The notes under the pieces: generated by a model
Seen by the model: only the letters and a program-made list of their open reading frames with translations
What the model was told of the DNA's origin: nothing
Database searches by the model: none
Made by a program: the position numbers and the translations under genes
Part shown: piece after piece, positions 9,259-19,061 of the stretch
Position numbering within the stretch: the stretch's first letter is position 1
Layout: each line of letters starts with the position of its first letter
Source: Balneolales bacterium
Lineage (GTDB): Bacteria; Bacteroidota; Rhodothermia; Balneolales; Natronogracilivirgulaceae
Length of the DNA: 64,000 bases
NCBI GenBank assembly: GCA_007134845.1
Contig: SLKA01000020.1
Location: 1 to 64,000 of the forward strand
Direction: 5' to 3'

Positions 9259-9600
9259 TCAATAGCCGATGACCTGCTGGATTTTCTCATAGTTGACTTC
9301 GCGCGCCCGACCCATGATCAGAAAATAGTCAACGATGGTCCATATGCCTAGTCCACCGCAGGTCAGCAGCTTGGCAATACCGAGTCCGACATCACCAACC
9401 ACAAACCGGTCTACACCGAGCGGACCCGCAACCAGCGATATGATCAGCAGCATGATAGGATCCTTGAAGTTGGTGGCCTGAACGCGCATGAATTTCGATT
9501 CATCTGCTTTTTCGAGAGCATGACTGATGGAAGGGATCTGGTGCGACTCGAAGAATTTGTTGTTGGACATGACGAACATGTCAACTCGTTGTTTATCCAT
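9259..9600 (-). CDS. TM2-domain membrane protein
   Basis: A 113-residue protein with a TM2 domain in its second half: LLIISLVAGPLGVDRF, then VVGDVGLGIAKLLTCGGLG and IWTIVDYFLIMG, giving two membrane helices joined by the conserved G-x-D-R-F turn. The N-terminal ~45 residues are soluble (KFFESHQIPSI). The role of bacterial TM2 proteins is unsettled. It is the first gene of the four-gene membrane run ending in the M48 protease. Confidence 0.9.
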   Translation of the reverse strand: MDKQRVDMFVMSNNKFFESHQIPSISHALEKADESKFMRVQATNFKDPIMLLIISLVAGPLGVDRFVVGDVGLGIAKLLTCGGLGIWTIVDYFLIMGRAREVNYEKIQQVIGY

Positions 9601-9747
9601 TGATTATCCCCATTAGTGTCAGTTTTTTAAGTTTCCCTTCGAATGGTCAAACAATACGACATTTTTTTAAAAAAGTTCAGAAAAAATAATGTCTGGATGC
9701 CAAGAACTGCACGGGATTCTGCAAGCTCTGCCGGATGTAGCGGGACT

Positions 9748-10443
9748 TCAGCGAATACGGGCATCGGGTGTAACTTCCTGGAATCCGTGTGGGGGCCGGT
9801 CGAGGGTCCAGGTCTCGAAATAGAAGTGGCGCTCGCTGCTCACACGTTTTCCGTTGATGGCGAAACAGCGCAAATCGGGTCCGATGATACTCTGACAGCC
9901 TTGAAAGAGGGATTCGTACAGGTTGTCGCATGAAAAAAGATGCAGATCGGAACCATGATGCGCCTTCTCTGTGAGGAGAACCAGGTGGCCGCGATCCAAC
10001 AGGGCCGTCAGGGGTTCGAAGCGTTCACGGATTCCTGTCAGATCATCTATCAGCATTTTATCCCTGGTATGCTTATCGGAATCGGATCCGCTGATCAGAA
10101 AATCATAAGGGTTAAGATGTTCCAGTGCCTCTCGAAAACTTCCATGACGGGTGCCGTCGGGACGGTGCCATTCAAGACTGGAAAGAGTCGATTTTTGGGT
10201 GTATTCATCTATGACGGCTGACAACATGTTCTGCACAACCGGCCATGATTGCAAAACGGACAGGCCGAACCGGTTTTCATGGAGACGTGTGCCGGTGAAA
10301 TAGTAGCGGCAGTAGGTTTTCTGAGGGGTTAAAAAAGACGCGAGTGTCTGCTTGCGATCCGGCTGGAGGTTGCGGGGATCGTCATGACCGGAAAGGTGTT
10401 CCAGGGTCATGTCATGTTCAAATATGATCTTCAGAATATCCAT
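9748..10443 (-). CDS. Hypothetical protein, no recognised domain
   Basis: The frame could begin at a GTG at 10461, but ATG 10443 (MDILKIIFEHDM) is preferred; it gives 231 residues. It is soluble, without signal peptide or membrane segments, and shows no motif I recognise. Phrases such as CRYYFTGTRLHENRFGLSVLQSWP and a central PDGTRHGSFREALEHLNPYDF suggest a folded alpha/beta protein. It is flanked by the TM2 gene and the hppA terminator and is likely a single-gene unit. The 147 bp on its 3' side hold only an AT-rich stretch. Confidence 0.6.
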   Translation of the reverse strand: MDILKIIFEHDMTLEHLSGHDDPRNLQPDRKQTLASFLTPQKTYCRYYFTGTRLHENRFGLSVLQSWPVVQNMLSAVIDEYTQKSTLSSLEWHRPDGTRHGSFREALEHLNPYDFLISGSDSDKHTRDKMLIDDLTGIRERFEPLTALLDRGHLVLLTEKAHHGSDLHLFSCDNLYESLFQGCQSIIGPDLRCFAINGKRVSSERHFYFETWTLDRPPHGFQEVTPDARIR

Positions 10444-10514
10444 GAGCCGCAGTGATATCACATTTATTATGCCTTATTAAAATTTTGACCGTTTCAATAC
10501 GCCTGGATAAAATA

Positions 10515-10544
10515 AAAGCCCCGGAAATCATTCCCCGGGGCTTT
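10515..10544 (-). terminator. Intrinsic terminator of hppA
   Basis: Perfect 10-bp stem AAAGCCCCGG / CCGGGGCTTT with a 10-base loop. On the minus strand it is followed by a T-rich run (TTTTATTTTAT), 40 bp past the hppA stop. This is the clearest rho-independent terminator in the window. Confidence 0.85.
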
Positions 10545-10583
10545 GAAAGGGATCGTTTTGATCGTGGATTACATTAGTCCGGA

Positions 10584-12800
10584 TCAGATGGCAGTGGCGA
10601 TAACCAGGGCCACGATCGAGATCAGCTTGATCAGGATGTTCAGCGAGGGACCGGAGGTGTCCTTGAGCGGGTCACCGACCGTATCACCGGTTACGGCAGC
10701 CTTGTGGGCATCCGAACCTTTGCCGTACTTTACACCGTCAAACTCGATGCCTGCCTCGATCATCTTTTTGGCGTTATCCCATGCACCACCGGCATTGGCC
10801 TGGAACAGGGCCATCAGCACCCCGGATACAGTTACGCCGGCAAGCAGACCGCCAAGCGCCTGGGGACCGAAAATGAATCCGACCAGTACGGGCACGGCAA
10901 TAGCCAGAAGACCTGGGAATACCATCTCTTTAATGGCGGCTTTGGTTGAGATTTCAACGCATTTGCCATATTCGGCAGCCGTTTCGGCATCGGCAAATGT
11001 TTTCTGGTCTTCCTGAGACCAGTCCTTTTGATCTTTGCCTTCGTTGCGGCGCATGACCTCAAGAGCGGCTTTCAGTGCAGGTATTTCTGCGAACTGACGG
11101 CGCACTTCCTGAATCATGGACATGGCTGCACGTCCGACCGCTGCCATGGAAAGTGCCGAGAAGACAAAGGCCAACATGCCTCCTACAAACAGACCGGCAA
11201 TCACCGGAGCCTGTGAAATATCGATGACCTGGATATTTGCAGCAGTCATGTAGGCACCGAAAAGGGCGAGTGCGGTAAGAGCTGCGGAACCGATGGCAAA
11301 ACCTTTCCCGATAGCAGCGGTGGTGTTGCCAACAGCATCCAACTGGTCGGTCCGTTCCCGTACTTCCGGTGGAAGTTCCGACATTTCCGCGATACCACCG
11401 GCGTTGTCGGCAATCGGCCCATAGGCGTCAACGGCAAGCTGAATACCCAGTGTTGAAAGCATACCGACAGCGGCAATGGCGATACCATACAGACCGGCAA
11501 AGTGGAAAGCGGTCATGATGGAGATGGCGATGACCAGGATCGGGATGGCCGTTGAAAGCATACCGACACCCAGACCGGCAATGATATTAGTGGCATCTCC
11601 GGTGATGGATTGTTTCGCAATATTGATCACAGGCTTTTTGCCGACACCTGTGTAGTATTCGGTAATGAACCCAATTAACAGACCGGCTATAAGGCCGATG
11701 GTGGAGGCAAAGAAGACACCGTTGGCGGTGATGGTTCTTTCAACACCGTAAAGGGTATCGGTGAAGGTCCAGGTTGCGGGGAGGATCCAGTTAATCAGGA
11801 AATAGAACGCAACGATCAGAAGTCCTGCTGCAACGATTTCACCGGTATTGAGTGCTGTTTGCGGGTTTCCTCCCTCTTTTACACGCACAAAAAAGGTACC
11901 GATAATCGAAATAATAATACCTGCACCGGCCATGACGAGAGGAAGCATAACGCCGCTCATGTTGCCGAAGGCAGACCCGTCCACAAATTCCTGTGATGTC
12001 ATGAAGATTACGCCAAGTACCATGGTGGCAATGATCGAACCGACATAGGATTCAAAAAGGTCGGCACCCATACCTGCAACGTCACCTACGTTGTCACCAA
12101 CGTTATCGGCGATGGTGGCGGGATTGAGGTGGTGATCTTCGGGAATTCCTGCTTCCACCTTGCCTACAAGGTCGGCACCGACATCAGCTGCTTTGGTGTA
12201 GATACCGCCGCCGACACGTGCAAACAGTGCGATAGAGGAGGCGCCAAATGAAAAACCGGTGATTACGGTAATAACCTGGGCGAGGGTTGTCCGGACATCC
12301 GCACTGGTATCAGCTGCGGGGATAAATCCAAAAACACTTGTGTAGAGCCAGAAGAGCAGGCTGAGTCCAAGTATGCCGAGGCCGACAACGCCCATACCCA
12401 TGACGGATCCGCCGGAAAAAGCTACGGTAAGTGCTTTGTTCAGGCTGGTGCGTGCGGCATGTGCTGTTCTGACGTTGGCCTTGGTAGCCACTTTCATGCC
12501 GATGAATCCGGCAAGTCCGGAGCATAGTGCACCGACGATAAATGACAAGGCGACCAGCGGATGTGATTCTTCGGTAAGTGCTCCCTGAATGCCTAAAAGA
12601 ATGGCAACGATGACAACAAATATCGCCAACACGCGGTATTCGGCTTTGAGGAAAGCCATAGCTCCTTCAGCGGTGTGGCCGGCAATCCGTGCCATTTTCT
12701 CTGTTCCGGTATCCTGCTTCTCAACCCACTTTGATTTGATGTAGGTAAAAAGCAGAGCTATAATACCCGCAATCGGAATTACATATATAATGGTATTCAT
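10584..12800 (-). CDS. hppA: Membrane-bound ion-pumping pyrophosphatase (K+-dependent type)
   Basis: Hydrolyses PPi and pumps H+ or Na+ across the membrane. It has 738 residues and about 16 hydrophobic segments. The substrate site is present: [11 protein letters not shown] near residue 205, then [20 protein letters not shown], and the C-terminal [21 protein letters not shown]. The sequence [10 protein letters not shown] near 490 has the alanine that marks K+-dependent enzymes; K+-independent ones have lysine. Which ion is pumped cannot be decided here. The usually invariant PEDDPRNPA reads PEDHHLNPA, an uncommon change beside the active site. It follows prs-rplY-pth after a 75-bp gap and may share PPi-linked metabolism with prs. 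Confidence 0.97.
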   Translation of the reverse strand: MNTIIYVIPIAGIIALLFTYIKSKWVEKQDTGTEKMARIAGHTAEGAMAFLKAEYRVLAIFVVIVAILLGIQGALTEESHPLVALSFIVGALCSGLAGFIGMKVATKANVRTAHAARTSLNKALTVAFSGGSVMGMGVVGLGILGLSLLFWLYTSVFGFIPAADTSADVRTTLAQVITVITGFSFGASSIALFARVGGGIYTKAADVGADLVGKVEAGIPEDHHLNPATIADNVGDNVGDVAGMGADLFESYVGSIIATMVLGVIFMTSQEFVDGSAFGNMSGVMLPLVMAGAGIIISIIGTFFVRVKEGGNPQTALNTGEIVAAGLLIVAFYFLINWILPATWTFTDTLYGVERTITANGVFFASTIGLIAGLLIGFITEYYTGVGKKPVINIAKQSITGDATNIIAGLGVGMLSTAIPILVIAISIMTAFHFAGLYGIAIAAVGMLSTLGIQLAVDAYGPIADNAGGIAEMSELPPEVRERTDQLDAVGNTTAAIGKGFAIGSAALTALALFGAYMTAANIQVIDISQAPVIAGLFVGGMLAFVFSALSMAAVGRAAMSMIQEVRRQFAEIPALKAALEVMRRNEGKDQKDWSQEDQKTFADAETAAEYGKCVEISTKAAIKEMVFPGLLAIAVPVLVGFIFGPQALGGLLAGVTVSGVLMALFQANAGGAWDNAKKMIEAGIEFDGVKYGKGSDAHKAAVTGDTVGDPLKDTSGPSLNILIKLISIVALVIATAI

Positions 12801-12875
12801 ATCTGATTAATGATTTGGTTATGAGTGATTTTGTACGGATTGCCCCATGTGATGATAAGAAAATTTAATATTCGA

Positions 12876-13433
12876 TCAATTATTATTATTCATTGCACTT
12901 ACAATGCCTTCCCGTATATAGCACAATATTGCATCTTCCGCTTTTTTCAGACCATCGTCGACCAGAGGCAACTCCTCATCATCGAATGGTGACAGGACGT
13001 AGTCGGATTGACCCCCACGCGGATAATTATTTCCAACTCCAAACCGCAGACGCGGAAAACGATTTGTTCCCAGGTGGTCTATAATACTTTGAATGCCGTT
13101 GTGACCACCGGAACCGCCCTCCTTGCGCAAGCGGATCTTCCCGGTAGGGAGATTGACATCATCGTAACAAACGAGCATGTCACTGGGAAGATAATGAAAA
13201 AAACGGCAAGCTTTCAAAACCGCTTTGCCGCTGTTGTTCATATACGTTGTGGGTTGGATCAGTATGGTTTTTGTTCCCTTGAAGCGGCCGACGCCCAGAA
13301 TATAGGGATCGTCGGCTTTTTCCATACTTGCAGAAAGGGTGCCGGCAACCCGGTCAGTAATAGTAAAGCCGATATTGTGCCGTGTATCCCGGTACTTTTC
13401 CCCTATATTGCCCAGACCCACGATAAGTGGCAT
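12876..13433 (-). CDS. pth: Peptidyl-tRNA hydrolase
   Basis: Releases peptides from stalled peptidyl-tRNA. The 185-residue protein has the family's GLGNIGEKYRDTRHNIGF with the catalytic His near residue 20, TYMNNSGKAV, and DDVNLPTGKIRLRKEGGSGGHNG. It lies 8 bp after rplY, a pairing (rplY-pth, often with prs) that is widely conserved in bacteria. Confidence 0.96.
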   Translation of the reverse strand: MPLIVGLGNIGEKYRDTRHNIGFTITDRVAGTLSASMEKADDPYILGVGRFKGTKTILIQPTTYMNNSGKAVLKACRFFHYLPSDMLVCYDDVNLPTGKIRLRKEGGSGGHNGIQSIIDHLGTNRFPRLRFGVGNNYPRGGQSDYVLSPFDDEELPLVDDGLKKAEDAILCYIREGIVSAMNNNN

Positions 13434-13441
13434 GACGAAGG

Positions 13442-14173
13442 TTATCTTTTTTCGCTTTTATCTTTGGAAGCAGATTCACCTTTCCCGCCTTCTCCACGCT
13501 CATCGCCTTTAGCGCCTTCTTTACCTTCTTCGCCTTCTTCACTTTCTGCGCCCTCTTCACCTTCACCTTCTTCGCCTTCTTCTTCTTCCTCTTCAAGGCC
13601 AAGAAGCTCGGCAAGACCACCTTTGGGCGGACGAATAACGGCGACTGTCCGGTAGGATGCACGCAGAGGCTCGATACCTTCCAGGTCGATAGCCTCGACA
13701 TCAATAGTGTCACCGATATTAAGGTTCGTGATGTCCAGCACAATTTCTGAAGGGATGTCCTTGGGCAGACATCTCACCCGGATTTTACGCAAAGGCTGAT
13801 ACAACCGGCCGCCCTCGGTTACTCCAAGAGGGGTGCCGGTGAGCCGGATGGGAATGGTAATAATGACCGGCGTTTTTTCCTCCATGGCGAACAGATCCAC
13901 ATGAAGCGGACGGTCGGTTACCGGATGATACTCCACGGACTGAAGCAGCGTTTTGTACTCTTTTCCACCGTACATCAGTTTAATGATGTTGGTCTTGTTG
14001 GATTTGAGGACTTTTTCAAGCTCCAGCTCGGGGATGGTGACATGAAGGTTTTTGTTTACTTTGGGGCCATAGGCAACCGCAGGCACCAGTAATTCATCAC
14101 GCATTTTTTTCAGTGCGGATTTGCCCTTCGGGCGATTATTTGCTTCTACAGTTACAATTGTGGGTTTTTCCAT
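13442..14173 (-). CDS. rplY: 50S ribosomal protein L25 (long CTC form)
   Basis: Binds 5S rRNA. The N-terminal L25 domain (about residues 1-95) is followed by the TL5/CTC C-terminal domain (to about 190). The final ~50 residues are a low-complexity Glu/Gly/Lys/Ser tail rich in EEGE units, making the protein 243 aa, longer than the ~200 typical of CTC forms. The tail is encoded by a GAA/GGC-rich stretch at about 13,450-13,600. It sits between prs (21 bp) and pth (8 bp) on the same strand. Confidence 0.93.
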   Translation of the reverse strand: MEKPTIVTVEANNRPKGKSALKKMRDELLVPAVAYGPKVNKNLHVTIPELELEKVLKSNKTNIIKLMYGGKEYKTLLQSVEYHPVTDRPLHVDLFAMEEKTPVIITIPIRLTGTPLGVTEGGRLYQPLRKIRVRCLPKDIPSEIVLDITNLNIGDTIDVEAIDLEGIEPLRASYRTVAVIRPPKGGLAELLGLEEEEEEGEEGEGEEGAESEEGEEGKEGAKGDERGEGGKGESASKDKSEKR

Positions 14174-14194
14174 GATTCAGAAAACACTTAAGGG

Positions 14195-15127
14195 TTAATC
14201 ATCAAACAATGTACTAATCGAGTCGTTGGTATAGATCCGGCGAATGGATTCTGCAAACAAGCCGGCTACGCTTAATACGGTGATTTTTTCCGATGGCTTT
14301 TTCAAGGGAACGGTGTCCGTTACGAGAAATTTATCGATCGGAGAGTCTTCTATCCGCTGATAGGCTGGTCCCGATAATATCGGGTGTGTGCTGGATGCCA
14401 TGATCTTTTTTGCACCTCGCTCTTTTAATGCGACAGCGGCATTTGTTATTGTTCCAGCCGTATCGATCAGATCATCCACCAGCAGGATGTTTTTGTTGTC
14501 CACTTCACCGATGATATTCATGACTTCGGCGACATTCTGCGTGGGACGACGCTTATCAACAAAAGCAAGTCCGGCATTGAGCCGTTTGGAGTAGGAGCGG
14601 GCCATTTTCAGACTGCCAACGTCCGGCGCCACTACTACCAGGTTATCAATGGAATTGCTGCGGAAATATTCGACAAAAATGGAGCTGGCATAGAGATGGT
14701 CCAGCGGAATATCAAAAAATCCCTGGATTTGCGGTGCATGCAGATCCATGGTCAGTATCCGGTTAGCACCGGCCTCTGACAGCAGGTTTGCAAAAAGTTT
14801 GGAGGCGATTGAGACTCTGGGCTGATCCTTCCGGTCCTGACGCGCATACCCGAAGTAGGGGATGACCGCCGTCACCCGGTCCGCGGAGGCGCGCTTGGCT
14901 GCATCAATAAGCAGCAGCAACTCAATAATATTGTCACCCGGCGGAGGGGTCGATTGGACGATGAACACATCCGCACCTCGGATGCTCTGTTGATATTTTA
15001 CGTAAAGCTCACCGTCAGAAAAGGATTTGATGGTTACCGCACCAAGCCTGGTGCCATATTTTTCAGCAATGGCACGCGATAGCGCCAGGTTGCTTCTGCC
15101 AGCAAATATGGCTAGTGGCTTGTCCAA
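14195..15127 (-). CDS. prs: Ribose-phosphate pyrophosphokinase
   Basis: Makes PRPP from ribose 5-phosphate and ATP. The 310-residue length is standard. Landmarks: FSDGELYV, IPYFGYARQDRKDQPR, MDLHAPQIQGFFDIPLDHL, VVAPDVGSLKMA and the PRPP loop LLVDDLIDTAGT. The only start that fits the conserved N-terminus is TTG at 15127; no in-frame ATG lies upstream. It is first in prs-rplY-pth, downstream of tRNA-Gln with a terminator between. Confidence 0.95.
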   Translation of the reverse strand: MDKPLAIFAGRSNLALSRAIAEKYGTRLGAVTIKSFSDGELYVKYQQSIRGADVFIVQSTPPPGDNIIELLLLIDAAKRASADRVTAVIPYFGYARQDRKDQPRVSIASKLFANLLSEAGANRILTMDLHAPQIQGFFDIPLDHLYASSIFVEYFRSNSIDNLVVVAPDVGSLKMARSYSKRLNAGLAFVDKRRPTQNVAEVMNIIGEVDNKNILLVDDLIDTAGTITNAAVALKERGAKKIMASSTHPILSGPAYQRIEDSPIDKFLVTDTVPLKKPSEKITVLSVAGLFAESIRRIYTNDSISTLFDD

Positions 15128-15161
15128 GGTGGTTACGCAATGGATTTTGACGGTGAATACT

Positions 15162-15196
15162 AAAAAAGGATGGAACCATGAAGGTCATCCTTTTAA
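15162..15196 (-). terminator. Intrinsic terminator after tRNA-Gln
   Basis: Stem AAAAGGATG / CATCCTTTT around a 13-base loop. On the minus strand it ends in a run of six T. It lies between the tRNA-Gln 3' end and the prs start, so it should end tRNA transcription or attenuate read-through into prs. Confidence 0.6.
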
Positions 15197-15226
15197 TTCT
15201 GGTGTTCGGAAACCGGGAATTGACTG

Positions 15227-15297
15227 TTGCCCGGGGAGGATTCGAACCCCCACTGACTGGACCAAAACCAGCTGTCCTACCCTTAGACGACCGGGCA
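15227..15297 (-). tRNA. tRNA-Gln (anticodon TTG)
   Basis: Full cloverleaf of 71 nt on the minus strand: acceptor TGCCCGG/CCGGGCA, D arm GTCT/GGAC, anticodon stem GCTGG/CCAGT around loop TTTTGGT (anticodon TTG), and T arm closing on loop TTCGAAT. The 3' CCA is not encoded; the bases after the discriminator are CAG. Confidence 0.93.
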
Positions 15298-15349
15298 ATT
15301 CCTTCTGTTCTATTACAGACCCCAAATTTAGGGAATGTTCGCTGTTAAG

Positions 15350-16657
15350 TCAAGTTTGAGCTAGATACTTCATGACACCGCATTCGTAACACCGCTTTGC
15401 ACGGCAATAGTATTTCAATTGATGCAGTGTTGCCAGCCGGTTTAGATGAGCTCCGGGCGGAAAACCTCCGTTCTCGAATAGAGTTTGCACTTTTTCCGGA
15501 AGCGGAATTCGCTGTTGCGTCCAATATTCTCTCGCCTGCCGGCATGCTTTCTTGTCATGGATCCAGTGTCCCAGCAAATAGGCCGAGGGGACGATCACAT
15601 TCTGGAAAATGGTTTCGCGCCGGTCTCTTCCGGGAACCGGAGACTCCTGAAGAAGACTGGTACGCTGCCATATGACGGCTGCCGGCATTCGAAGCCAGTC
15701 AGCAGCAGAAAGCCGGGCCAGCCGCAAGGCGAGTTCGGCTGCCTGGGGAACTCGGACCGATGGCTGATTGGCCGGTCGTGAGCCACTGAAGTCCCAGTCT
15801 GACCGGCACAATATATTTTTTGATGATGAGATGAGTCCGGCCATTTCAAGCAGATGGCGGCCTGTCGAATGAATAAGAGCAGGCTTGAGCGCCGCATCCT
15901 GTGAGAAGTCCGGGCAGGGATCAATATCACGTTTATATACCGGATGCTGATTTTGCTTTTGCAACCGGCGCGCCATGGATTCAGAAGTGGAATTCCCGGA
16001 AAGTTCAGAATACCATTCGGATGCAAGGAAAACGTTTGCAAGTCTGAGCATGTTCTCCTGATTTTTATGATAGCCAAGACCCTGAAAAACCCCTCTGATC
16101 AACATCTGCTGCCATGCTGTATTTATTGGCAGATCGGAGGGAAATAGTGCGAGCATCCGGTCAAGGCGGTACCGGAAATATTGCCCGTCCCAACTTCTCA
16201 TAACCGCATCAAATTTGCTGCGGGGCACATCAGCTATCAATCCGGAACAGGTGAGTTCGATTGGGCGGTGCCATGCACGCCATAATCTGTTCAGGGATGC
16301 CGGAAGAGAGGAGTGCATTTCCACCGTAGGGATCCGGTTACCGTCAGATGCCAGTACGTTACGCCGGTTGAGATCATCGCGAATCACGACATGAAGGATT
16401 ACACGCTCATATCTGGAATCGCGCTGGTGGCCGTGCCGGTACCACTCGGAAGCAGACTTGTGCAGCTCTACATCACCGCAAAACAGCATGCCCCCCAGAC
16501 GGATTCTTGAAAGCCGGTAATCAGCTCCGTCACCATCGTTTCTGTATCCGGGATGGATGATTCTGATATCCTTCCCGCATGTGGTTTGCAGTCCGCATTG
16601 TGAAAAATGAAGATTTTGCCATAAAAAATGGAAAAAATCCTCCCGTATGATATCCAT
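15350..16657 (-). CDS. DUF2851 family protein
   Basis: The 435-residue protein matches the DUF2851 family of the Bacteroidota-Balneolota group: GDVELHKSASEWYRHGH, YERVILHVV and VEMHSSLP in the first 125 residues. A conserved GxVElHxxxSdW core suggests a nuclease-like or metal-binding fold, but the function is unknown. The C-terminus carries YYCRAKRCYECGVMKYL, a possible zinc site (C-x4-C-x2-C). It is divergent from the small secreted protein gene. Single-gene unit. Confidence 0.85.
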   Translation of the reverse strand: MDIIREDFFHFLWQNLHFSQCGLQTTCGKDIRIIHPGYRNDGDGADYRLSRIRLGGMLFCGDVELHKSASEWYRHGHQRDSRYERVILHVVIRDDLNRRNVLASDGNRIPTVEMHSSLPASLNRLWRAWHRPIELTCSGLIADVPRSKFDAVMRSWDGQYFRYRLDRMLALFPSDLPINTAWQQMLIRGVFQGLGYHKNQENMLRLANVFLASEWYSELSGNSTSESMARRLQKQNQHPVYKRDIDPCPDFSQDAALKPALIHSTGRHLLEMAGLISSSKNILCRSDWDFSGSRPANQPSVRVPQAAELALRLARLSAADWLRMPAAVIWQRTSLLQESPVPGRDRRETIFQNVIVPSAYLLGHWIHDKKACRQAREYWTQQRIPLPEKVQTLFENGGFPPGAHLNRLATLHQLKYYCRAKRCYECGVMKYLAQT

Positions 16658-16752
16658 ACTTTATTCAGGTTTGTTATTTTGAATAAAATTTGTGTACATT
16701 AATGTGGATTGTTAAATTGCTTTAACTGAGGTATATACTGGATTTGCAGCGA

Positions 16753-17208
16753 ATGAAATCATTACAGAAAATTTTGTTCCTTTTTGTTGCAGGGTTGCTG
16801 GCAGCTTCCTCAGCGGTGGGCCAGCAGGTCCATATTTTGCATGATAATGTTGGGGATGCTAAAATAATGAGTGAAGAAGGGGGATCAGTAATAATTGTTG
16901 TTTGGGATATTGAGAACCTGGACCTGGTAACCGATTATTCACTTGAGCGAAGCGTCAATGGCAACTCATCTGGCTTTCAAAACCTCAACAAGAGTAACTG
17001 CAACCAGACTGGAAACCAGTTCCGGTGTGTGGACAGAGACCTCTACAAGGGTTCCACGGACCAGACCGCGGCAACCGAAAGAGTCTCCTACCGCCTGCAG
17101 GTAACCCATCCGGATGGTACCCTGCACTTGTATTTCACAGCGGAAGAAAGCTACACCACCAATGCTGTCAGGCGCACCTGGGGCAGCATAAAATCCATGT
17201 TTCAGTAA
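16753..17208 (+). CDS. Small secreted protein, immunoglobulin-like
   Basis: A signal peptide (MKSLQKILFLFVAGLLAASS, cleaved near VGQQ) precedes about 130 residues. A TTG nine bases upstream is in frame, but ATG 16753 gives the better signal peptide. Two cysteines (CNQTGNQFRC) probably form a disulfide. SYRLQVTHPDGTLHLYFTAEE resembles the last strands of a fibronectin type III or Ig domain. No homologue is recognised. The stop codon directly abuts the GTG of pyrR. Confidence 0.6.
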   Translation: MKSLQKILFLFVAGLLAASSAVGQQVHILHDNVGDAKIMSEEGGSVIIVVWDIENLDLVTDYSLERSVNGNSSGFQNLNKSNCNQTGNQFRCVDRDLYKGSTDQTAATERVSYRLQVTHPDGTLHLYFTAEESYTTNAVRRTWGSIKSMFQ

Positions 17209-17757
17209 GTGACCGTGTCCGATCCCGATGCCAACAGCTATCTGTTAATGAGCCCGGCCCGCATCGAACGGACTATCACCAGAATTGCCTACCAGATTTA
17301 TGAGGATACCCGCGGCTCGGATCAGCTGTTTATCCTGGGTATTCACAAGAGAGGCTATCAGCTGGCCGTCATGCTCGCTGAAAAACTATCCGGAATTTAT
17401 GGCATGCCGATTACAGCCCGGCCACTCGGAGTGAAAGAAAAAATCGGCACCGCTATTCCCGCTGACCCGGAACTTACAGAGACATCACGTGGAAAAAGAG
17501 TGATTGTTTTCGATGATGTATTGTACAGTGGACGCACCATGTTCGAGGCCATCCGCCAGCTGACAATGGATGAGCGTCCGGAAGAAATAAGGCTTGCAGC
17601 ACTGATCGACCGGGGCCATCGCCGCTATCCGGTTGATATTCGCTATCTCGGCCTTTACTGTCCTACCAAGCTTAAGGAGCATGTGCATTGCCGGTTATCC
17701 GAGGATGGCAAGGCCGAGGGAGTTTGGTTGATATCATCGGTTTCCAGTCTCACCTGA
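17209..17757 (+). CDS. pyrR: PyrR-like phosphoribosyltransferase / pyrimidine regulator
   Basis: Landmarks of PyrR: LGIHKRGYQLAVMLA, the PRPP loop VIVFDDVLYSGRTMFEAI near residues 98-115, and LAALIDRGHRRYPVDIRYLG, the RNA-contact region. Length is 182 aa. Possible starts are GTG 17209, GTG 17215 and ATG 17248 (MSPARIERTITRIA); the last matches PyrR N-termini best. In Firmicutes PyrR attenuates pyr mRNAs; here no pyr gene or attenuator is adjacent, so it may act mainly as a uracil phosphoribosyltransferase. Confidence 0.88.
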   Translation: MTVSDPDANSYLLMSPARIERTITRIAYQIYEDTRGSDQLFILGIHKRGYQLAVMLAEKLSGIYGMPITARPLGVKEKIGTAIPADPELTETSRGKRVIVFDDVLYSGRTMFEAIRQLTMDERPEEIRLAALIDRGHRRYPVDIRYLGLYCPTKLKEHVHCRLSEDGKAEGVWLISSVSSLT

Positions 17758-17859
17758 GCCATTTTTCCACTCCAGCTTCTTCGTATGTTACTATTTGCAT
17801 CAACCTGTGATTTCTCTGTTATCATCAGATCCATACCTTGCAATCTAACCACAGCCAAA

Positions 17860-18771
17860 ATGAATGACCGAACCATTATCCTCATACTTGCCGCCGTTAT
17901 TTTTTCAGCATCTGCAGTTTTTGCACAGACAGAACCTGTTCCGAATCCTGATACCGGTGAGCCGGTTCTGGAAGAAGCTCAAACATCCAACTGGGAGCAC
18001 AATCTTCGTTCTTCACTCACCGGGACCCAGGCTACGTACAAGAACTGGAGTCAGGGTGGCACCGACAATATTGCCATTCTGGGGACCACGGCCTATTCTT
18101 CCGAGTACACAAAGGATAGATACACTTACAAGGTGGATGTCAACCTGAGGTACGGCCAAACCCGAATCGGTGATGGTGACTTTATCAAGAGTGATGACCG
18201 CATCAGGATACGCAATCAGGCCAGCCGCAAGTTTCGGGATGAGCGTCTCCGTGCTTTTTTTAACGTCAATTTCGAATCGCAATTTGACAAAGGATACGAA
18301 AACCCCATACCCGAAGAGGGTGAGGAGCGGATTCTGATCTCCCGTTTCATGGCCCCGGCCTACGTAACCGAGGTGCTGGGTCTGAGCTTCCACCCTGTGG
18401 AGAACCTGCGTTTTGAAGGCGGTCTGGCGATGAAGCAGACCATCGTAAGCGATACGGATCTGTCCACACGTTTCGGACTTGATGCCGGTGAAACCTTTCG
18501 CAATGAGGCTGGCATGTCCCTGCTCATCGGGTATGAACGCCGAATCATGGAGAATATCTTCTATTCCGGCTATGTGGAAACGTTCACCAATGTCAACAGA
18601 GCCCTATCGGAAACAGACATGATCTTTGTCAATGAAATTGCAGGACAGATCAACCGATACATCAGTGCAAATGTGGAGTTTGTCCTTGCTTATGACAGCG
18701 ATATCATAGAGGAGCTTCAGGTCAAGCAAATCATATCCCTTGGTTTGAGCTACTCCTTTTTTGGAGAATAG
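17860..18771 (+). CDS. DUF3078 outer-membrane beta-barrel protein (copy 1)
   Basis: Signal peptide MNDRTIILILAAVIFSASAVFAQ at ATG 17860 (the frame is open further upstream). Then a DUF3078 domain: NWSQGGTDNIAILGTTAYSS, DVNLRYGQTR, KSDDRIRIRNQASRKF, FNVNFESQFDKGY, and a final aromatic strand SLGLSYSFFGE typical of barrel C-termini. 303 aa. The neighbouring gene is a clear paralogue. Likely an outer-membrane protein of unknown substrate. Confidence 0.85.
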   Translation: MNDRTIILILAAVIFSASAVFAQTEPVPNPDTGEPVLEEAQTSNWEHNLRSSLTGTQATYKNWSQGGTDNIAILGTTAYSSEYTKDRYTYKVDVNLRYGQTRIGDGDFIKSDDRIRIRNQASRKFRDERLRAFFNVNFESQFDKGYENPIPEEGEERILISRFMAPAYVTEVLGLSFHPVENLRFEGGLAMKQTIVSDTDLSTRFGLDAGETFRNEAGMSLLIGYERRIMENIFYSGYVETFTNVNRALSETDMIFVNEIAGQINRYISANVEFVLAYDSDIIEELQVKQIISLGLSYSFFGE

Positions 18772-19061
18772 AACAGACTGACACAGATATTTACTGATAT
18801 GGCATGTCGCTATAGCCGGGAAAAGCTGTGTCTCTGCAGCAATATTCTTCTCACATATCGGCGCAAGAATCAGTATATTGACCTTTAATTTTGGATAACG
18901 CCACTATTTGGTTTTGTCATCTGATTTGAAATAACAGTTAGCCTGTCGCATCACCTTGCGCGATATGTTGATCCGGCACCGGTTCTGTTGCTCCCATGTT
19001 CAGAGATCGGATTATCCATTTCAATACACGACATTTTCTGCATTTAGCAATTATTAGGATC

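Noticed and set aside
9601-9747. A terminator in the AT-rich gap upstream of the TM2 gene
   Set aside because: The T and A runs can pair but have no GC stem; nothing there is better than chance.
18772-19061. TAATTTTG as promoter of the second DUF3078 gene
   Set aside because: There is no TTTG at the -33 distance, and it lies about 170 bp from the start codon.
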